Source: Desulfurococcaceae archaeon
GTDB taxonomy: Archaea > Thermoproteota > Thermoprotei_A > Sulfolobales > Ignisphaeraceae
Assembly: GCA_020832925.1 (NCBI GenBank)
Contig: JAJHRF010000001.1
Location: 62,001-126,000, forward strand
DNA: 64,000 nucleotides
Direction: 5' to 3'
The position numbers and the translations under genes were made by a program. Positions 60,795 through 64,000 of the stretch are shown piece after piece. Positions within the stretch are counted from its first letter, which is position 1, and the number at the start of each line of letters is the position of its first letter. A model generated the notes under the pieces. That model saw nothing but the letters and a program-made list of their open reading frames with translations. It searched no databases and was not told the origin of the DNA.

Positions 60795-62360
60795 ATGAGT
60801 AAGGCTGAGATAGTTATAACATCTGATAGAACTATGATGACAAACCATCATGGTAAAGAGTTCTTAGGATTCATCGCTACAGCACCTCCAGTTATTCTAC
60901 CAGAATTCCTATGGATGTATATATGTTGCCCTAAACCTAGAGTAGATAAGTTTGGAAGACCTTTATATGCTCCGTACGGTTTAAGAAAGGTAGAGGCAGC
61001 TCTACAAGATGCAGGATTCAATGCTCAAATAATAGACCCAGACTACCTGGGTAAGTACGTAGATACAGCGAAGATCCTTATGATAGGACATCACGATTTC
61101 TTCGCGTTCGGACCTCCGAGTTCCGAATGGTGGTTAATAACAAAAAAAGAGCCTATCAATAGAAGAAGTTTCATCAAGTTGATGGAGAGTAACGCTGTGA
61201 AAGTTATGAAGAAGAAAGGTGTTAAAGTGGTAGTAGGAGGTCCGGCGGCTTGGCAATGGTTGTGGGAGCCAGAGCTTGTGGATAAATGGGGTGTGGATGT
61301 TGTTATCGAAGGAGAGGCTGAGAAAATAGTGGTGGAGATAGTTCGGAAGCTTCTTAACAGTGAACCAGTGCCAAAGTATATATCTGTAGGAGCTAAGGAA
61401 GTTCCTTCTGTAAACGAGATACCGTTAATAAAAGGGGGTAGTGTTAATGGACTTGTAGAAATAACCCGCGGTTGTCCAAGGGGATGTAAATTCTGCAGCG
61501 TTACTCTAAGACCTCTTCGTCACATACCTATAGAGAAGATTATAAAGGAGATACAGATAAATACTTCTAGCGGGATAAACCACGCGATATTTCATAGCGA
61601 AGATGTGTTACTCTACGGAACCTCAGGTATAGAACCTAATCCAGAAGCCGTTCAAAAACTACATAATGACGTTATCAAAAGTGTGAAGAATTTGAACTCT
61701 ATTGCATGGGCTCACGCATCTCTAGCTGCAATTGTTTACTCTCAAAGAAAGTACAAGCTTATCTCAAAAGTGACAGAGATTATATACTCAAGTCTTGAAC
61801 AAGATTACCTAGGGGTAGAGGTTGGGATAGAAACAGGTTCTCCAAGACTTGCTAAAATAATAATGCCAGCCAAAGCTGCACCATTTAAATCTGAGGAATG
61901 GCCAGACGTAGTTGAGGAAGCATTCTCTATAATGCATGACCATAGGATAATACCTGCCGCAACATTCATACTTGGATTCCCAGGTGAAGAACCTGATGAC
62001 GTTGTTAAAACAATAGAGCTTCTAGAGAGGTTGAAGCAGTATAGAAGTATAATCGTGCCAATGATATTCGTCCCCATGGGAGTCCTGAAGGGCTCCGAAG
62101 GTGGTATAATGGGTCTTAAATTTACTCGCGAGCATGCTGAAGCTATGAAGATAGCATTTCGGCATACAGTTAAATGGGCTGAAGATATTATGAACAACTT
62201 CTATCTACGTAAGAAAGTTTATGCACCTCTAAGACTTCTACTCAAGGTGTTTATATGGATAGCTAAGCAGAAGGTATCCAGTATTGAGAAAAGCTTGTTA
62301 CCTCAGTTTGAATCTAAAGAGCTTTCGTTAATAGAAAGTGCATGCGAAGAAAAATGCTGA
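60795..62360 (+). CDS. B12-binding-type radical SAM protein
   Basis: A 521-aa protein from ATG 60795; TTG 60780 would add 5 residues and overlaps the Shine-Dalgarno sequence. The N-terminal ~190 residues look like a cobalamin-binding-type Rossmann domain (GLRKVEAALQDAGFNAQII, VVVGGPAAWQWLW). The radical SAM core follows with EITRGCPRGCKFCSVTLRPLR (C-x3-C-x2-C), VEVGIETGSPRLAKIIM and FILGFPGEEPDDV. Family members methylate or thiomethylate unusual substrates. The His expected in the B12 loop (DxHxxG) is not obvious, so actual B12 binding is uncertain. Substrate unknown. Confidence 0.82.
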   Translation: MSKAEIVITSDRTMMTNHHGKEFLGFIATAPPVILPEFLWMYICCPKPRVDKFGRPLYAPYGLRKVEAALQDAGFNAQIIDPDYLGKYVDTAKILMIGHHDFFAFGPPSSEWWLITKKEPINRRSFIKLMESNAVKVMKKKGVKVVVGGPAAWQWLWEPELVDKWGVDVVIEGEAEKIVVEIVRKLLNSEPVPKYISVGAKEVPSVNEIPLIKGGSVNGLVEITRGCPRGCKFCSVTLRPLRHIPIEKIIKEIQINTSSGINHAIFHSEDVLLYGTSGIEPNPEAVQKLHNDVIKSVKNLNSIAWAHASLAAIVYSQRKYKLISKVTEIIYSSLEQDYLGVEVGIETGSPRLAKIIMPAKAAPFKSEEWPDVVEEAFSIMHDHRIIPAATFILGFPGEEPDDVVKTIELLERLKQYRSIIVPMIFVPMGVLKGSEGGIMGLKFTREHAEAMKIAFRHTVKWAEDIMNNFYLRKKVYAPLRLLLKVFIWIAKQKVSSIEKSLLPQFESKELSLIESACEEKC

Positions 62361-62428
62361 TACAAGTATAGTTAGCATAGATCTATATGTGTTGTAGTTA
62401 ATAACTAGGTGACGATAGTAGCAAAATT

Positions 62429-62932
62429 GTGTGGTTAGATGTGAGTACCTCAATAAGATCGCATGTTTTAATGTGTTTAGCGTTGATGAGAGAATTATAT
62501 AACAAGATAGTGTACTACAAGTCTATAGTAGATAGAAGCATAGCACGGTATACAGAATACAGAGAAAAAATAGTGAAGATTATGCCTGAGAAAGTGGATA
62601 GCGTGAACGAAGAGATAGAGATACTCAAAAAAATGTACAGACGTCTAGACAGTATATCGATATTCCTTGAAAAAGTGTTGTTAAGACTTGAAACACTAAT
62701 CACCATCGGGGACAGTGTTACCATAGCCTTAGCTGTGAGAGAAGTTGTTAAAGAAATTTATCGTTACTCGAAAAGTATTCCACCTACACTTATCATTCTA
62801 ATCGATAAACTTAACGATATATCTAAGGGTCTAATACAAGAGTTAGCACAACACTATGATATAGTCTCTGTAACTTCTCCAGAAATTTCGAAAATTATTG
62901 ATGAAGCGAAAAAGGCTGCAAATATTGATTAA
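62429..62932 (+). CDS. Small divergent ESCRT-III/CdvB-like protein
   Basis: A 167-aa all-helical protein starting at GTG 62429 (GTG 62441 is an alternative). The middle, LEKVLLRLETLITIGDSVTIALAVREVVKEI, lines up with LEQVALRIETVLVTGDVLSGLIPVAGVIKEL of the CdvB protein at 31406-32062. The C-terminal SPEISKIIDEAKKAA lines up with ASPEARKILEEAKIVA. The basic N-terminal region is shorter, and the final tail is missing. This supports a remote CdvB paralogue. It could cap or regulate ESCRT-III filaments or act in vesicle formation; both are inference. Convergent with the methyltransferase gene. Confidence 0.7.
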   Translation: MWLDVSTSIRSHVLMCLALMRELYNKIVYYKSIVDRSIARYTEYREKIVKIMPEKVDSVNEEIEILKKMYRRLDSISIFLEKVLLRLETLITIGDSVTIALAVREVVKEIYRYSKSIPPTLIILIDKLNDISKGLIQELAQHYDIVSVTSPEISKIIDEAKKAANID

Positions 62933-62945
62933 TTTATCTTTCAAA

Positions 62946-63458
62946 TTATTTGTCGCTGATACCCTTAATATATAGGTATAGCCTAGCTGTTCTCATAGGG
63001 AGAGATACTTCAACTATTTGAATAGGTTTCCATCCAGGTATCTCGAAATCCAATGTTATAACTCTTGTGCCGTTAGCCAATTCTGCTTCTAGCTTAGGTT
63101 TCAAAGCTTTATTAACAGATGTTAATAAATACATATAGACGACAGTTGCATCCTTCAGCTCTACGTTAAAGAAATCATCGTTGATAAAGACGATTTTATC
63201 TAATACATTTGCAGCTTTAGCACCCTCCTTCGCTTTCTCTATAAGTGTAGAATTAAGTTCTACACATACACCTTTCTTTGCACCTTCTTTAACAGCTTTT
63301 ATAACGACTCTCCCATCACCACAACCTAGATCGTAAAACACATCGTCACTATTTATATTAGCTAACCTCATTACTATGTCGAGGAGTTCTTCCCTTGTGG
63401 GTACCCATGGCACTCTAATTCCGCTGTAATAAGTAGTACTCCATGTCAAATTCGACAC
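62946..63458 (-). CDS. SAM-dependent methyltransferase, aKMT-like (protein lysine)
   Basis: A 170-aa class I methyltransferase. SAM motif I is FYDLGCGDGRVVIKAVKEG; acidic motif II is VCVELNSTLIEKA; then INDDFFNVELKDATVVYMYLLTSVN and a C-terminal FEIPGWKPIQIVEV. The order and length fit the crenarchaeal lysine methyltransferase aKMT, which methylates many cellular proteins in Sulfolobus. GTG start at 63458 (a spacing-based choice). No histone-like or Cren7 gene is in the window. Confidence 0.82.
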   Translation of the reverse strand: MSNLTWSTTYYSGIRVPWVPTREELLDIVMRLANINSDDVFYDLGCGDGRVVIKAVKEGAKKGVCVELNSTLIEKAKEGAKAANVLDKIVFINDDFFNVELKDATVVYMYLLTSVNKALKPKLEAELANGTRVITLDFEIPGWKPIQIVEVSLPMRTARLYLYIKGISDK

Positions 63459-63561
63459 CGTTGATCCGAGTTCTAGATCATTAGAGAAAGTTTATTAATT
63501 TTTGTTGATATAAGAAAGTTAAAAATTAATTAAATTGTGTTTGTGCAGTTCTACTCTATGT

Positions 63562-64000
63562 CTATGTATAGCTAAATATGTAGATAGTCTTGGGTTTTAA
63601 GTCTGGTTTATCGATTATAAGAGTATTTGAGTTCAGGTAAACTTTATTCCAATCAGATGGTGCTAGCTTTAAGAATTCGTCAACAGGTTTCAAAGGTAAT
63701 TCTAGACCTTGTATCCAGAAGTGCATAGGTATGACTGTTAAAGGTTCTAAAACCTCTATCGCTTTCCAAGCGTCACGAGCATCTATCGTAAAAACACCTC
63801 CTACAGGTACCATGAGCATATCTACAGGTTTAAGTTTTGCTCCAATACCAAGCTCGGGTACATGTCCTAAATCTCCTAGGTGAACAATCGAAATTCCATC
63901 AACTACTACTTTGTAAACAACGTTTTTACCTCTTCTTCTTCCCCTATCCTTATCATGGTATGTCTCTACACCCAGAATCACCACATCGTTTACAGACACC
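63562..64000 (-). CDS. Metallo-beta-lactamase-fold protein, C-terminal part; N-terminus outside the window
   Basis: The frame is open to the right edge, and the HxHxDH zinc motif expected at the N-terminus is not included. The present part shows VHLGDLGHVPELG, MLMVPVGGVFTIDARDAWKA and VIPMHFWIQGLELP, which match the second half of UPF0173/UlaG-like hydrolases, including the Asp and His metal ligands. It is related to the protein at 42758-43456 but not closely. Substrate unknown. Confidence 0.8.
   Translation of the reverse strand, partial: VSVNDVVILGVETYHDKDRGRRRGKNVVYKVVVDGISIVHLGDLGHVPELGIGAKLKPVDMLMVPVGGVFTIDARDAWKAIEVLEPLTVIPMHFWIQGLELPLKPVDEFLKLAPSDWNKVYLNSNTLIIDKPDLKPKTIYIFSYT

Noticed and set aside
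1-64000. CRISPR arrays, insertion sequences or integrated viral genes
   Set aside because: I saw no regularly spaced repeats, transposase-like ORFs, integrases or tRNA-associated duplications.

Overview
The window reads as a chromosomal segment of an AT-rich, hyperthermophilic crenarchaeon (Thermoproteota). Evidence includes ESCRT-III/CdvB proteins, topoisomerase VI, TiaS, a DnaG-type exosome protein, Lhr helicase, archaeal-type GatD, GGGP synthase, Sec61-beta, an orphan 5S rRNA gene, intron-bearing tRNAs, C/D box sRNA candidates and frequent GTG/TTG starts. A Desulfurococcales/Ignisphaera-like host is my best guess, from gene content only. No prophage, insertion sequence or CRISPR array was seen. 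Genes are tightly packed on both strands.

Layout. 1-6.8 kb: FEN1 (cut by the left edge), a NusA-like KH protein, L40e, a nucleotidyltransferase with an apparent frameshift at its start, tRNA-Val(CAC), Tsr3, an Lrp-type domain, TiaS, RNase P RNA, Sec61-beta, a SWIM protein and GGGP synthase. 6.9-13.7 kb: MtnA, a tRNA endonuclease-like subunit, HisRS, deoxyhypusine synthase and topoisomerase VI B/A. 13.8-14.3 kb: tRNA-Phe and tRNA-Cys (both with introns), tRNA-Val(UAC) and a C/D box sRNA candidate whose two guides both match tRNA-Leu. 14.3-19.7 kb: a cell-surface block with two prepilin-like proteins divergent from a 1213-aa S-layer/stalk protein. 20-33.9 kb: PurA, an FAD oxidoreductase, an ArcS-core protein, MoaC, a secreted Lon-type protease without an ATPase, a DsbA-like protein, GatD, DNA ligase, L35Ae, CdvB and an AK6-type kinase. 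34-43.5 kb: a GT-C-like membrane protein, MetE-like and Dph6-like enzymes, a Nop2/Sun methyltransferase, a thioredoxin, 5S rRNA, a DUF1512-type membrane protein, Map and a metallo-beta-lactamase-fold protein. 43.5-49.2 kb: pheS-pheT-tyrS-dnaG. 49.2-49.6 kb: a gap with a C/D sRNA candidate that could target the 23S GTPase centre. 49.6-56 kb: GNAT, site-2 protease, a nucleotidyltransferase/radical SAM/AmrS/TatD run, an HTH-ASCH pair and tRNA-Leu. 56-64 kb: class II aldolase, Lhr helicase, a B12-type radical SAM protein, a second small ESCRT-III-like protein, an aKMT-like methyltransferase and a truncated metallo-beta-lactamase-fold gene.

Most of the window is information processing: tRNA and rRNA genes, their modification and processing, four aminoacyl-tRNA synthetase genes, translation-factor modification, and DNA topology, repair and ligation. 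The least conventional parts are the nucleotidyltransferase frameshift, the two C/D sRNA candidates, the S-layer/pilin block, the ATPase-less Lon protein and the second ESCRT-III-like gene. Functions were assigned by reading motifs, with no database search, so family names are from memory.
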